The notes below the pieces were generated by a model, which ran no database searches, was not told where the DNA came from, and was given only the letters and a program-made list of their open reading frames with translations. From Bacteroidales bacterium (GTDB lineage Bacteria; Bacteroidota; Bacteroidia; Bacteroidales; P3): DNA of 64,000 nt. Position numbers and translations under genes: made by a program. This document shows positions 1 to 8,867 of this stretch, piece after piece (positions within the stretch are counted from its first letter, which is position 1; the number at the start of each line of letters is the position of its first letter). Where the stretch lies: NCBI GenBank assembly GCA_030523765.1, contig JAUNHX010000001.1, forward strand, positions 62,001 through 126,000, read 5' to 3'.

Positions 1-875
1 GTACACACTTCGTGATAGTAATGAAAATTCTGCATAGGGAGTACAATCCGAGTACAACGGCCAAGAATACGGAAGAAGTGGGCCCAGCTGAACTGATCGG
101 AGACCGAGGCCCCTGCATAGAACGCTGCCTCGGGGTTTAGATGGAGTTGATAAGCGCGATAGCCTATATAAAGCAACATATATATTAGTATGACTCCCAC
201 ATAGGTAAGAAGTTCAGTATAAAAACTACGACTTCGCCACATCGATAGGAATCCCTCTTTCCGCCAATAACGGGCCACAATGAAGAGACACAAGAGAAGT
301 ATAAAGAGAATATAGGTTTCATAGAAAAGGGCAGCAGCAAAGAAAAGCAAAGCACTCAGCAGCAACCGCCATCTTTTCGTTTGGCGGCAATAACGGAGGT
401 ATTGTATCAATGCTCCCCACATCAAACTGCAGCTAAAGGCAAACACGAAGGGATAGGCCATAAAAGGCATATGGTTGTTGGCCGTAATCGGAGTCAAGAT
501 CATCAGTAGCAGCAGAACGAGATAGGCCAGTGGCTGAGAACGGAATAGGAGCATCAGCAAGCGGGAAAAGAGGAGATAAGAGAGGAGCAAGGTGCCATAT
601 TGGAGCGCATGGGTATAACCCCAATCATCGATAGCCCAAGCCAGGTCGTAGCATGGATGTGCTAGAAGGAAATAAAAACGTCCCTGTTGAGCTGCCAGTT
701 GTTGGGCATGCTCCCAGCAATAAGCCCACCCTTGTCTAGTTATCAGATAGTTCTCAAGATCATCGCCACAAGTAAATCCCAAAGAGGAGAAAGGGATATA
801 GCATAGAATGGCTACCGCTGCCAATAGCAGCACCGTAATCCATTGTGGAACAGGAAACGATACATTCTTTTTCAT
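1..875 (-). CDS. Polytopic membrane protein, GT-C glycosyltransferase-like (3' part outside window)
   Basis: An uninterrupted minus-strand reading frame runs from an ATG at 875 out of the left edge of the window, giving about 291 residues of N-terminal sequence. The start MKKNVSFPVP leads into a first membrane helix, followed by a loop with GDDLENY and QGRFYF and then at least five more Leu/Phe-rich helices. An acidic GDD-type motif in the first periplasmic loop followed by a GR motif is the usual pattern of GT-C-fold membrane glycosyltransferases (GtrII/DUF6056-like) that use polyprenyl-phosphate sugars. The specific family is my inference. It starts 7 bp after the stop of the flavin-binding protein gene, so the two are probably co-transcribed. 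The C-terminus and true length cannot be seen. Confidence 0.7.
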   Translation of the reverse strand, partial: MKKNVSFPVPQWITVLLLAAVAILCYIPFSSLGFTCGDDLENYLITRQGWAYCWEHAQQLAAQQGRFYFLLAHPCYDLAWAIDDWGYTHALQYGTLLLSYLLFSRLLMLLFRSQPLAYLVLLLLMILTPITANNHMPFMAYPFVFAFSCSLMWGALIQYLRYCRQTKRWRLLLSALLFFAAALFYETYILFILLLCLFIVARYWRKEGFLSMWRSRSFYTELLTYVGVILIYMLLYIGYRAYQLHLNPEAAFYAGASVSDQFSWAHFFRILGRCTRIVLPMQNFHYYHEVC

Positions 876-882
876 AGTTTAA

Positions 883-1335
883 TTACTTATTTTTTGACCA
901 TTTATCGCCCACAAAACCATCGCCTACTGTTCCTTCAATCAAGTCGTAGTGTTTGAAATAAGGGGGTGTGGGACGCAAATCGTAGTGGTCCATCTGCTCG
1001 ATATCCATCCGGAAGAATGCCATTCCGTGATAATCATCATAAAGACGCTGTAGCACTGGATTGTTTTCGAATATCCACCGCTGTCGCTCATCATCCACAT
1101 CGAACTGCGCCTTGCCTACACAACGCACATACTCCTGTCCATAAGAGGCCAGCAGCTCTAGGTTAGGATTATGTTGCAACTGTTTCCACACATCCTTCTT
1201 GGGGTTGGTGCAGAAAAAGAGGGTTGTACCTTCTTGTTTCATAATTTGGAAGATCCGTATCTTGGGTTTGTTGTCCTCAACGGTGGCCAAAGCCAATTCA
1301 TTGTGATTGCGAAGAAATTGTAGTGCTTTTTCCAT
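883..1335 (-). CDS. Pyridoxamine 5'-phosphate oxidase-family FMN-binding split-barrel protein
   Basis: This 150-residue protein matches the small single-domain PPOX-like proteins of anaerobes. The N-terminal part has ALATVEDNKPKIRIF, followed by TTLFFCTNPKKDVWKQL and a later VRCVGKAQFD strand, which is the usual order of split-barrel strands that hold FMN or F420. The C-terminal tail with HYDLRPTPPYF is typical of the subgroup often labelled general-stress or nitroimidazole-resistance-like. The family name is well supported but the substrate is unknown. It lies 7 bp upstream of the membrane protein gene and 15 bp downstream of the receptor-like gene, all on the minus strand, so the three could form one operon. 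Confidence 0.85.
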   Translation of the reverse strand: MEKALQFLRNHNELALATVEDNKPKIRIFQIMKQEGTTLFFCTNPKKDVWKQLQHNPNLELLASYGQEYVRCVGKAQFDVDDERQRWIFENNPVLQRLYDDYHGMAFFRMDIEQMDHYDLRPTPPYFKHYDLIEGTVGDGFVGDKWSKNK

Positions 1336-1350
1336 GATGATAAAAAGTAA

Positions 1351-3153
1351 TTAGAAACGGTATTGTATATCGGCAACGGCAGCTCTACGCTGATCGTTGA
1401 AAGGATCATGACACTGAATCGATAACTGGAGTCGATCGCCTATGCTTTTACGCACTTGGAGAAGCGCATAGAGGGGGGTATTGTCTATTTGCCGCTCGGG
1501 AGCCAAGGTGGTGCAGTATATGGCTTGGGCATCAAACTGCCATTGATGGGGCAGTAGGATCTTAGGAGCTAGGCGGAAATAGCCATAACTACCCGAAGCT
1601 AGATAACATAGATGTCCTCCTGCCACCAACGACCATCGGCGACTACGATAGGCTGTACTGGCATCGAGCTGCCACTCTTGATGAGGTGTAGGATCGTTGG
1701 TCCAGGTAAGATAAGAGGGGGTAACCACTGTACTCACCACTCCATAGGTGTTGAGATATTGGGAGGAGGCATTGAATGAGTAGTGTCTTTTACTAAAGGT
1801 ATAAGCTATTCGAACGATATCGGCCAGCTGTTCGTGAAGCAACGGATTGCCTTGCGTCCATCCTATACCATCCGTTTGAGGATAACGATTGAGGGCAGTA
1901 TAGAGATAATAGGGGTTGACAAAACGACGATAGTAGGCTGCCATTAGTTGATGCTGATTGTTGGGGGTATAGATGAGGGCTGCCTGTGCGAAGTTGCGCA
2001 ACGGACGACTAGAGGCACTCCCTTGTGGCGTAAGGTATTGGTAATAATAGGCCGAGAGTCGATCGCCCATCGAAAGTTTCAAAGGCCCTATGCTGTAGTT
2101 CAATTCAAGATAGAAATCGTTGTTGATGATGGTATAATCATCGTTGGCAGCAAAAGGACGATCGGTTGAGACCATGGTTTGTCTCAACGAATAGCGGCGA
2201 TGGGAGAGATCGGCCTCCCATCCCAACATCATATTCAGTCCTGAAGCCAAGGGAGTGTTCAACTCGAGCAGATAGAGCTGGGTACCATTGGTGACCACAT
2301 TATCGCGAGGATGACTCCGAAAGGTGGCATCATCAAACCGATAGCCAGCCAGCATCAACAACTCGGTACCTCGATCGTTGAAGGTATGGAAATAACGGGC
2401 CCTCGCCAAATAACTGCGATTCCATAAGTTATTGCTGCCTAACTGTTCGGCATACGACTGACGAAGATAAACCAACAGCCGATTGCGATGATCAAAGCGA
2501 TGGGTAATGAATATGTCGGCATACTGATCGGTGGTATGCTGCCTATTGGCATTCAATGTATTGAGGCTAGCATTCACTATTACATCGGTAGACTCCGAAC
2601 CATAATATACCGCAGCATATGGTAGCATATAACCCTTCGTACTAGTTTCAAAGCCAAGCCGCCCCTCTGCCTTCGGTGTGGCATCGGTTGCGGGGTTATT
2701 ATTACTTAGCATTGTGGTAGGACTTGGAAGGGTTATGGGCTGCAAAGCGTTGTTGGGATCATTGCCTCGTTGCATGGTAAGATCAATCACACCACCCAAT
2801 CCTGTAGTGCCTTTGGCTACCCCTGGATTATGACATATCTGAATTTTCTCTACCACCCTTGCAGGCGTAGTAGAAAGGAAGATACGTAGATTGCAACTCA
2901 TAGGCACGTTCTCCATACGCAACTGATAGTTATCGAGCAGTTGGTCGAACCCTTTCACCAACAGTTCGGGATAGGAGAGTAGTAAATCGAGGATTGATTC
3001 ATCGCCCTGAAGCTCCATCCGGCTGGGATAGAGGATGGTACGATCAGAAGAAAGGATGATAGGAGAGGATTGCGACTGTGCCATTACACGACAAGAACAG
3101 ATGCCCAACAGCATCCATAAGAGGAGCATGATATGACGTAACCAAGGTCGCAT
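1351..3153 (-). CDS. TonB-dependent-receptor-like outer-membrane beta-barrel protein
   Basis: The 600-residue protein has an N-terminal signal peptide (hydrophobic stretch within residues 8-25, ending near VMAQSQ). A short plug-like region follows at about residues 55-130, containing LDNYQLRMENVPM, an RVVEKIQI segment and GLGGVIDLTMQRG, which resembles the end of a TonB plug. About 430 residues of alternating aromatic strands then end in DIQYRF, a terminal aromatic typical of outer-membrane barrels. It is shorter than SusC-type receptors and lacks the N-terminal carboxypeptidase-like domain. The ligand is unknown. It is divergent from the ECF sigma gene, from which it is separated by a 202-bp AT-rich spacer. 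Confidence 0.7.
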   Translation of the reverse strand: MRPWLRHIMLLLWMLLGICSCRVMAQSQSSPIILSSDRTILYPSRMELQGDESILDLLLSYPELLVKGFDQLLDNYQLRMENVPMSCNLRIFLSTTPARVVEKIQICHNPGVAKGTTGLGGVIDLTMQRGNDPNNALQPITLPSPTTMLSNNNPATDATPKAEGRLGFETSTKGYMLPYAAVYYGSESTDVIVNASLNTLNANRQHTTDQYADIFITHRFDHRNRLLVYLRQSYAEQLGSNNLWNRSYLARARYFHTFNDRGTELLMLAGYRFDDATFRSHPRDNVVTNGTQLYLLELNTPLASGLNMMLGWEADLSHRRYSLRQTMVSTDRPFAANDDYTIINNDFYLELNYSIGPLKLSMGDRLSAYYYQYLTPQGSASSRPLRNFAQAALIYTPNNQHQLMAAYYRRFVNPYYLYTALNRYPQTDGIGWTQGNPLLHEQLADIVRIAYTFSKRHYSFNASSQYLNTYGVVSTVVTPSYLTWTNDPTPHQEWQLDASTAYRSRRWSLVAGGHLCYLASGSYGYFRLAPKILLPHQWQFDAQAIYCTTLAPERQIDNTPLYALLQVRKSIGDRLQLSIQCHDPFNDQRRAAVADIQYRF

Positions 3154-3221
3154 ATGTACGATATTAACTGAAATTACCTCTTTTTATTGTATCCAAATTA
3201 CATTCTTTTTCCAAAAATATA

Positions 3222-3229
3222 CACCACAA
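3222..3229 (-). promoter_or_regulatory. Candidate -7 box for the TonB-receptor-like gene
   Basis: On the minus strand these bases read TATTTTTG, a match to the Bacteroidota -7 consensus TAnnTTTG, about 70 bp upstream of the start at 3153. No well-spaced TTTG -33 box was found, so support is moderate. Confidence 0.35.
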
Positions 3230-3355
3230 AATCAATTGCTTGCAAAATATTTTATAAAAAATTGCGTTTGAGGTGTAATAAAAGTGTACCCCAATACGAT
3301 TATAGGGCGTTAATGCATCAAAAAAATAAAAAACAAAACTATCTAAGCTGCGACA

Positions 3356-3868
3356 ATGACGATAGAACAATACAATAAGGGTGTTGACGAATGGGCCGAT
3401 GGAGCCTACTCCTTTGCCATCCATTGTGGAGGATCGTCAGAAGATAGTAGAGATGCTGTACAAGAGGCCTTTGCCGTATTATGGGAGAAACGCGAGAAGG
3501 TAGACTTCGAGAAGGGACGTTCGTTTGTACTAACAGTAGTACACCGTCAAATCGTGAATCATTTCCGCCGTAGGGGACGAATCGAACTCAAGCCCGAGAT
3601 CAACGATGAGGATAATCCTTCGACCACTAGCGAAACAGCCCACACCTTGTTCGATTCCAAAAGCATCCTAGCAGAGTGTATGCAAAAGATGAACGAACAA
3701 CAACGAGCGCTACTCCGTCTGCGCGATATCGAAGGCTACAGTTATCGAGAAATAGCCCAGATACTCGAACTCAGCGAGCAGCAGGTAATGGTTTATCTAT
3801 ATCGCGCCCGCATAGCATTGAAAAAAGCACTTCTGGCTTATGGCGTAAGTAGCCTAGCCGACATATAA
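3356..3868 (+). CDS. ECF-type RNA polymerase sigma factor
   Basis: The 170-residue protein has the two-domain layout of extracytoplasmic-function sigma factors. Region 2 spans about residues 25-75 (DAVQEAFAVLWEKREKVDF, then VVHRQIVNHFRRRGR). Region 4 spans about residues 110-160 (LAECMQKMNEQQRALLRLR, then GYSYREIAQILELSEQQVM, the helix-turn-helix that reads -35 DNA). It would direct transcription of a small envelope regulon. The next gene has a single-pass anti-sigma layout, and a GIN-domain surface protein follows, so this sigma factor probably responds to an envelope signal. The start at 3356 gives a region 2 of normal length. Confidence 0.9.
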   Translation: MTIEQYNKGVDEWADGAYSFAIHCGGSSEDSRDAVQEAFAVLWEKREKVDFEKGRSFVLTVVHRQIVNHFRRRGRIELKPEINDEDNPSTTSETAHTLFDSKSILAECMQKMNEQQRALLRLRDIEGYSYREIAQILELSEQQVMVYLYRARIALKKALLAYGVSSLADI

Positions 3869-3948
3869 ATAAAGATACTCAAACAACAAAAAAAACAAGA
3901 ACAAACAAGAAATTGATTAATTCAACCATAACAAAAAAAACTTAAAAA

Positions 3949-4833
3949 ATGAATATCAATAAGGACAATTACGAACTATATCTCTTCCAATACCAGGAGG
4001 GAATGCTCTCGTCTAGCGAACGAGAGGAGGTGGAGCAATTTCTCCGCCAACATCCCGATTTGGCCGAGGAGATGCAGTTCTACGATCCCACCCTCAAAAT
4101 CAGCGAGGTGGAGCCTGTCCTGTTTCCCGATAAGGAGTCGCTCAAGCATACGACAGTTGCTCTTGCCCCTCGTTCCCATTCGCATCGCTGGATGGCTATT
4201 GCTGCTAGCATAGCAGCCCTGCTAGGCATTGGCCTCTTCTTTACCTATCGCCCCACCTCAACTCCCAACGAAGGAGAGACTATGGTGGTGGCACACACTG
4301 TTCCTCCAACCATTGTCCCCGCTTCGAACAAGGAGGTAGCACCCCTTTCGGAACCCACCACCACTACTACCCCACTACCCACCACCCCACAACGCATATT
4401 ACATAGAGTAGCCTCCCCCACCCTCGATCCTCAGTCTACGCCTACTAATGCTGATGCTTTAGCCACTATCGGTGAATCGGATGCCGAAGAGGTATTCAGT
4501 ATTCAAGAAACCAACACCTTTGAACCAACCCCCAACACACTAGCTGCAAAGAAGGAGGAGGATGAGACTGTGATTTACACCAACCAACTGGTTCGATATG
4601 AAGAGGACAGCCTTGTAACAACCATCATTACTGACCAGCTGGTAACCATTAGCGAAGAATATCGCAACGGACGGCAGCCTCAATGGGCCAAAACGCTTTA
4701 TCGTCGTATAGAGCAAAGAGATGAGCGGCAGATGCTTACTCTCCAACGCGAACGAAGAGCTAGCAATTGGAATGAGATCAACTGGTTGTTCCGCCTAGGA
4801 CCTTATAGTACAGAACTCAAAGACAATTATTAA
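3949..4833 (+). CDS. Probable membrane-bound anti-sigma factor
   Basis: This 294-residue protein lies 80 bp after the ECF sigma gene on the same strand. The N-terminal cytoplasmic part (residues 1-60) has the helical pattern of anti-sigma domains (NYELYLFQYQEGMLSSSERE, then VEQFLRQHPDLAEEMQFY), but it has no HxxxCxxC zinc motif. A single membrane helix lies at about residues 81-100. The periplasmic part is Thr/Pro-rich (about 105-180) and then acidic, without a recognisable domain. This topology is what an ECF anti-sigma factor needs, so I infer that it sequesters the upstream sigma factor. The assignment rests on context and topology more than on sequence motifs. Confidence 0.7.
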   Translation: MNINKDNYELYLFQYQEGMLSSSEREEVEQFLRQHPDLAEEMQFYDPTLKISEVEPVLFPDKESLKHTTVALAPRSHSHRWMAIAASIAALLGIGLFFTYRPTSTPNEGETMVVAHTVPPTIVPASNKEVAPLSEPTTTTTPLPTTPQRILHRVASPTLDPQSTPTNADALATIGESDAEEVFSIQETNTFEPTPNTLAAKKEEDETVIYTNQLVRYEEDSLVTTIITDQLVTISEEYRNGRQPQWAKTLYRRIEQRDERQMLTLQRERRASNWNEINWLFRLGPYSTELKDNY

Positions 4834-4857
4834 TCTGAATATAAATCCCTTGTCATC

Positions 4858-6324
4858 ATGAAACGTTTAATAACATTAATCGCGATAATCGGACTAGCCG
4901 CCCTCTCGCTACAAGCACAGAGGCGCTATGTTCAGCCCATCGACAAGTCGATTACCGCTATTGTAATGGAGGAGAACGCTTCGGCATCGATTATCTTCGA
5001 TACCGCCACTTGGGTGGAGTCGACCGTATTGATGGATGCTGAATCGGGAGTGGTATTTTATGGCAATGGTACGCTCAATATTAGCGACTATGGATTGCAA
5101 GGACTTACCATCCACATAGATCCTCGCCACCTACGATCCATACAACTATACGACCTTAGCAACGCTACCCTTTGGGTAAAGAATTATCCTCTCAACAACT
5201 TCACCATCGAGGCCTCGGGAGAATCGGAACTCAACGTATTGGGCGATACCCTTCAATGTACTTCGTTAGTAATGGTGGCCTCCGAAAACGCTAACCTCAG
5301 CTTCCCTTCGGCTTGCCTCTCGGCCCGTCAGATTTCTTGCTCGGCTATCGATCTTAGCAGCATCACCATCAAAAGCATCATGGCTTCAAAAGCGACCATC
5401 AATGCGATGGATGAAGCTGTAATCAATTTCACTTCCAACAGCCAGATAAGCGAACTTACTGCCATTTGCGATGGCAACACGGTCGTCAACCTAGGAGCCA
5501 TCAGTGGTAATAAATACCTCCTCACTGCCTACGATGAGAGTCATATCAAGCTGAATGGCAACTGGGCCTCAGGCTCAAGCCATACCTACAACCAGGGGCA
5601 GATAACCTTTAAAGGTTACGCCGCTAAGTCAAGTAAGACTAAACATGGATTTGTTAACAACACCGCTAGTCAGCAAAGAAGTAGGTTAATGAGGAATTAT
5701 ACCTTTCGCGACCGTATGCGTATCAACTATTCATATGGGTTTAACGGATGGGGCGATCGTTTCAACTATGGTATCATAGTACCATTCTCGCTAGAGGAAA
5801 GCCTTATGCGTTTTACTTTGAATGGAGGTCGCTCCCATATGCTTGATATCGATTATGCCCTCTTCATGAATCCTCATTGGCGTATAGGCGTGGGTGTAGG
5901 AATAATGGCCGATCGATACGATTGTTCGTTCTACGGCTTGTCGGTTGCGGATAGCACTATCTCTTTTGCTCTCAACACGAATTACTTAGAAGCCAAAATG
6001 CGGGTTAAGACTTTCTATACCACCTATTTTGCCGAATACCGTACCCGCAGCGGATGGGCTATGGATCTTACCGCTATGATTGGTCTCAACTATAATACCA
6101 ATCGTACGGGACTCTTCAACTCTTACCAGTTGTGGGGCAACGAGAGTGGTGTATACAATCATAGTATTGAATCTTACTTAAAACCACTCCGCATCGGTCT
6201 GCGTTTCTCACTAGGAGGCGATCGTTTCCGTATCTTCTACCAAGTATCTACATTGCCGCTATTTAACGAAGAGGTATCGAGAAAGATATATCCCTTCGTT
6301 GGTGGTGTGATGTTAAAGTTCTAA
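4858..6324 (+). CDS. GIN-domain (DUF2807-like) exported protein with C-terminal barrel
   Basis: The 488-residue protein starts with a signal peptide (residues 1-20, ending ALSLQAQ). About 230 residues of short repeated beta strands follow, with the regular spacing of Asn, Asp and Ser turns seen in GIN or putative auto-transporter adhesin domains (for example EASGESELNVLG and AYDESHIKLNGNW). After a basic linker near residue 265, the C-terminal 200 residues look like an outer-membrane barrel ending in GGVMLKF. The gene follows the anti-sigma gene by 24 bp, so it is probably the main target or sensor output of this three-gene ECF operon. The GIN assignment is inferred from the strand pattern and not from a catalytic motif. 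Confidence 0.6.
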   Translation: MKRLITLIAIIGLAALSLQAQRRYVQPIDKSITAIVMEENASASIIFDTATWVESTVLMDAESGVVFYGNGTLNISDYGLQGLTIHIDPRHLRSIQLYDLSNATLWVKNYPLNNFTIEASGESELNVLGDTLQCTSLVMVASENANLSFPSACLSARQISCSAIDLSSITIKSIMASKATINAMDEAVINFTSNSQISELTAICDGNTVVNLGAISGNKYLLTAYDESHIKLNGNWASGSSHTYNQGQITFKGYAAKSSKTKHGFVNNTASQQRSRLMRNYTFRDRMRINYSYGFNGWGDRFNYGIIVPFSLEESLMRFTLNGGRSHMLDIDYALFMNPHWRIGVGVGIMADRYDCSFYGLSVADSTISFALNTNYLEAKMRVKTFYTTYFAEYRTRSGWAMDLTAMIGLNYNTNRTGLFNSYQLWGNESGVYNHSIESYLKPLRIGLRFSLGGDRFRIFYQVSTLPLFNEEVSRKIYPFVGGVMLKF

Positions 6325-6332
6325 CAAACAAC

Positions 6333-6371
6333 AACCCCTACACATATATGGTGCGCCGTTGTGTTGGGGTT
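6333..6371 (+). terminator. Hairpin after the ECF operon
   Basis: A stem of 11 paired bases with one T/T mismatch (6333-6344 with 6360-6371) lies directly after the GIN-protein stop. It has no clear U-run, so it could be a weak terminator or an mRNA-stabilising hairpin. Confidence 0.5.
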
Positions 6372-6383
6372 ACAAAATAAGAA

Positions 6384-6457
6384 GGGTGCTTTAGCAGGGT
6401 GAGTGTGACTGATAGTATCGCAGCACTATTCCCACTCTCCCCTGCCCTCCGGCACCC
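6384..6457 (+). other. Imperfect long hairpin in the 6325-6697 spacer
   Basis: Three nested complementary pairs are visible: GGGTGC 6384-6389 with GCACCC 6452-6457, GCAGGG 6394-6399 with CCCTGC 6440-6445, and GAGTG 6401-6405 with CACTC 6433-6437. The element lies in a relatively GC-rich 370-bp gap between the GIN-protein gene and a small lipoprotein gene. It could be a structured leader or a small RNA. No known riboswitch core was recognised, and the rest of the gap shows no convincing gene. Confidence 0.4.
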
Positions 6458-6697
6458 AAGGCATAGAGCAGACACTCTATACGTTACATTTCAAAACGTG
6501 ATTCGTCTGACTTTATTATGTGGTCGGCCCAAATTCTACCCTAAAACGACCTATAGCACCTCGGTAGATCGAGTATCTGCCTGCGTAATGGCAGAAAAAA
6601 AACAATCCATGCAGAGATGCCGAAAACTGCTATTTATTATTTAGAGTAGGCATGTTTAAAAACTGAAGGGCCGACAGTATAACACGGCACGAATCAC

Positions 6698-6919
6698 ATG
6701 AAAAAAGTATGTATTGCAAGTTTACTGATGCTTGTAGCTGTAGCTTTCGCTAGTTGTAGCAAAACTTGTACCTGCACCACCACCCAAGAAATGCCTGGTA
6801 TGGAACCCATCGTTACCACTACCGAGGTGACCATCGAGAAAGGAAAGTGCAAAGACATGAACGCTACACAGGAATCCTCTATGGGTATCTCTCAGACAGT
6901 AGACTGTGTATCGGCTTAA
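6698..6919 (+). CDS. Small exported Cys-rich lipoprotein
   Basis: The 73-residue protein has a lipoprotein signal with the lipobox AFASC, so the mature chain starts at Cys 20. The mature part carries CTCTTTQ, KGKCKD and QTVDCVSA, giving five cysteines in 54 residues, which suggests disulfides or metal binding in the envelope. I recognise no named family. A strong terminator follows its stop codon, and a 370-bp spacer with secondary structure precedes it, so it is probably transcribed alone. The signal peptide and the terminator make it a convincing real gene despite its size. Confidence 0.8.
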   Translation: MKKVCIASLLMLVAVAFASCSKTCTCTTTQEMPGMEPIVTTTEVTIEKGKCKDMNATQESSMGISQTVDCVSA

Positions 6920-6946
6920 CAATAACTGGGCGGTTATTGAACATCG

Positions 6947-6981
6947 GTTGTGGCGGAGGATTATTCTCCGCCACAACTTTT
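6947..6981 (+). terminator. Intrinsic terminator after the small lipoprotein gene
   Basis: A perfect 12-bp stem (6947-6958 with 6966-6977) with a 7-nt loop is followed directly by TTTT. It lies 28 bp after the stop codon at 6919. Confidence 0.9.
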
Positions 6982-7200
6982 CTAACCCATCACAGTCATT
7001 AGAACAATTGCTGCCGCTACACTATGTGTAGGAGCAAATGTAAAATGTACGCTGCTTAAAACTATTAACCAAATATGCCAAGAATTGACAAATGACAAAT
7101 GACATTTTAACATAACCAACTATCAAACTGCATATTAAATACAAGAAACGTCATCTTTTGCAGTTAACATTTTAAAACCATCACAAACTCTCACCACTCA

Positions 7201-7255
7201 GTTCTAAGTCTAAGGTAAGTCTATAACAACGCTATGTCAACGCTATGCCTATATT
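7201..7255. repeat. Five imperfect 11-bp tandem units
   Basis: The stretch reads in 11-bp register as five units: two ending AAGTCT (7201-7211, 7212-7222), two ending CAACGCT (7223-7233, 7234-7244) and a fifth starting ATGCC (7245-7255). Neighbouring units differ by 2-4 bases. The rest of the 6982-7794 gap is AT-rich, with stop codons in all frames, and nothing else was identified in it. Confidence 0.55.
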
Positions 7256-7794
7256 GGAAACCCTTTGTACCAATGAAAACACTTACTTTTAAGTTCAAAA
7301 ATTCATTTTTATGATTGGGGAAGATATATAATCCTAAAATCGAATGTAATAAAGATTATCGAAGCACGTTATCCTATATGAATGATGAAACTATATCAGT
7401 AGAAAAAATTACTTTTCGTTGTAACATTTGAACTAAACTAGACGACTAACTATAAAAAAGCATAAACAGTGTGTTATTGTTTTTCAAATAACAGACTCTT
7501 TATGACGATAGGAAAACAATACTTAATAAAAAAACAATTAAACATTATAGGCATGGATGAACAATGTATTAAAGAATTGATTTACAAGTATAAGATTGAT
7601 AATTATACATTATTCTGATTGGAAGTTCTATATTCCTTAGACAAAAAAGGGGAATATACAACAACATTTTCAAAAGCTTGATTCGAGTTTAACGCCACTT
7701 TAAGACGAGATACTTAAACAACACCTAAGCGATATTTTGTAAAACAAAGCAACGACTACAGTATTTTATTCAAACAATACATAACAAAAACAGA

Positions 7795-8217
7795 ATGAAA
7801 ATGAAAAAGAGATTATTCGGCCTCCTCTTGGCCTTCATTGCAGGTTCTATGCTTTTTTCATCGTGTAAAAAAGATACCAACGAACTCATTCTCGGCACTT
7901 GGAGCAATACAGCTCAATCGTTCGAGATCACCATTAATGGGCAGCAAAACTTAACGGAAGGGTGTCTAACAATGCAGTTTAAAGAAAACAAGGTATTAGT
8001 AAGTGATAGTAGGGTTAATGGCGTTCCTTCTTGGACACCATATAGTCTTGACTACGTAGATGGCCAACTGATACTTCACCTTGTTACACCTTCACTTCAC
8101 GCTGAAGGTGGCAACTTTATAATAGAAGAACTCAGTGAGAAACAGCTGGTTATTGCTCCTATGATAGAAAATATTGATTGGAGCTTTAGGTACTTCATGG
8201 TTCGAGCTGAAAATTAG
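7795..8217 (+). CDS. Lipocalin-like small lipoprotein
   Basis: The 140-residue protein has a lipoprotein signal (MKMKKRLFGLLLAFIAG, lipobox LFSSC with Cys 24). The mature part begins KKDTNELILGTWSNTAQSF, and the N/D-ELILGxW motif is the start of the first strand in lipocalin-like DUF families of Bacteroidota. The rest is a run of beta strands (EGCLTMQFKENKVLV, YVDGQLILHLV, KQLVIAPMI). The ligand is unknown. The next gene encodes a paralogue with the same YDELILGQW opening, so the two probably arose by duplication. Confidence 0.8.
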   Translation: MKMKKRLFGLLLAFIAGSMLFSSCKKDTNELILGTWSNTAQSFEITINGQQNLTEGCLTMQFKENKVLVSDSRVNGVPSWTPYSLDYVDGQLILHLVTPSLHAEGGNFIIEELSEKQLVIAPMIENIDWSFRYFMVRAEN

Positions 8218-8354
8218 ATCCTTTCATTAATTCCCAATCGATAGAGGTACAAGAGCATAGGGCATATGCCTCAAAACGTATTCTTAATCGTAAGTAGCAA
8301 GTCCTATCAAATCGCGTCAAACCCATTTATTTACAAACATAAAAAAACAACAAA

Positions 8355-8862
8355 ATGAAAAAGTTAACCCTTATCAGTATGATTCTTGGTATTGCACTGC
8401 TATCGGCATGCAAACCCAACTACGATGAACTCATCCTTGGTCAATGGGATGTTTATACTCTACACGATGTGTTCAATAACCTCACCGATTCCATTCACCA
8501 TGAAAAGACTTATTATCCCCAAACCGACAGTCTTTATCCAGGATATGATGCTGCCGAGTTCAAATCAGACGGTACCGTACGATTGCATATGAGCGCCTTC
8601 TATGTTGCCCAAAAAAGAACGGAAAACCCTTATCGTTCCTATCAATGGCGCATTATTGGCGACACCCTCTATCTTTCTTTCGCAAGATTACAACAACAGT
8701 ATTGTCTATCCTTATGCCATCCAAGAGCTCAACGATGAAACGCTCGTAATAGAGTATTACAACAAAACCTCAACCGGTTTTCTATACGATAACAACGATG
8801 ATAGCACACAAGTGATATACGAGACCATCCAAACCTACACTCTCCAACACGCACAAAACTGA
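8355..8862 (+). pseudogene. Lipocalin-like lipoprotein, frameshifted by a CTTT duplication
   Basis: Frame 1 gives a lipoprotein signal (MKKLTLISMILGIALLSAC) and YDELILGQWDVYTLH, parallel to the gene before it, then WRIIGDTLYLS. From 8673 the tract CTTTCTTT occurs. After it the expected continuation (SQDYNNSIVYPYAIQELNDE to the stop at 8862) is found in the +1 frame, while the first frame runs on to a stop at 8738 with unrelated residues. Removing one CTTT restores a single reading frame of 504 bp encoding 167 residues. The lesion is therefore a 4-bp tandem duplication, which may be recent, phase-variable, or an assembly error. Confidence 0.8.
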
Positions 8863-8867
8863 TACAG

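Noticed and set aside
3164-3424. 86-codon open frame on the minus strand
   Set aside because: It covers the divergent promoter region and the start of the ECF sigma gene on the other strand, has no family match and low-complexity composition.
6399-6644. 81-codon open frame on the plus strand
   Set aside because: It lies in the structured spacer, has no signal or domain, and its sequence is explained by base-paired non-coding DNA.
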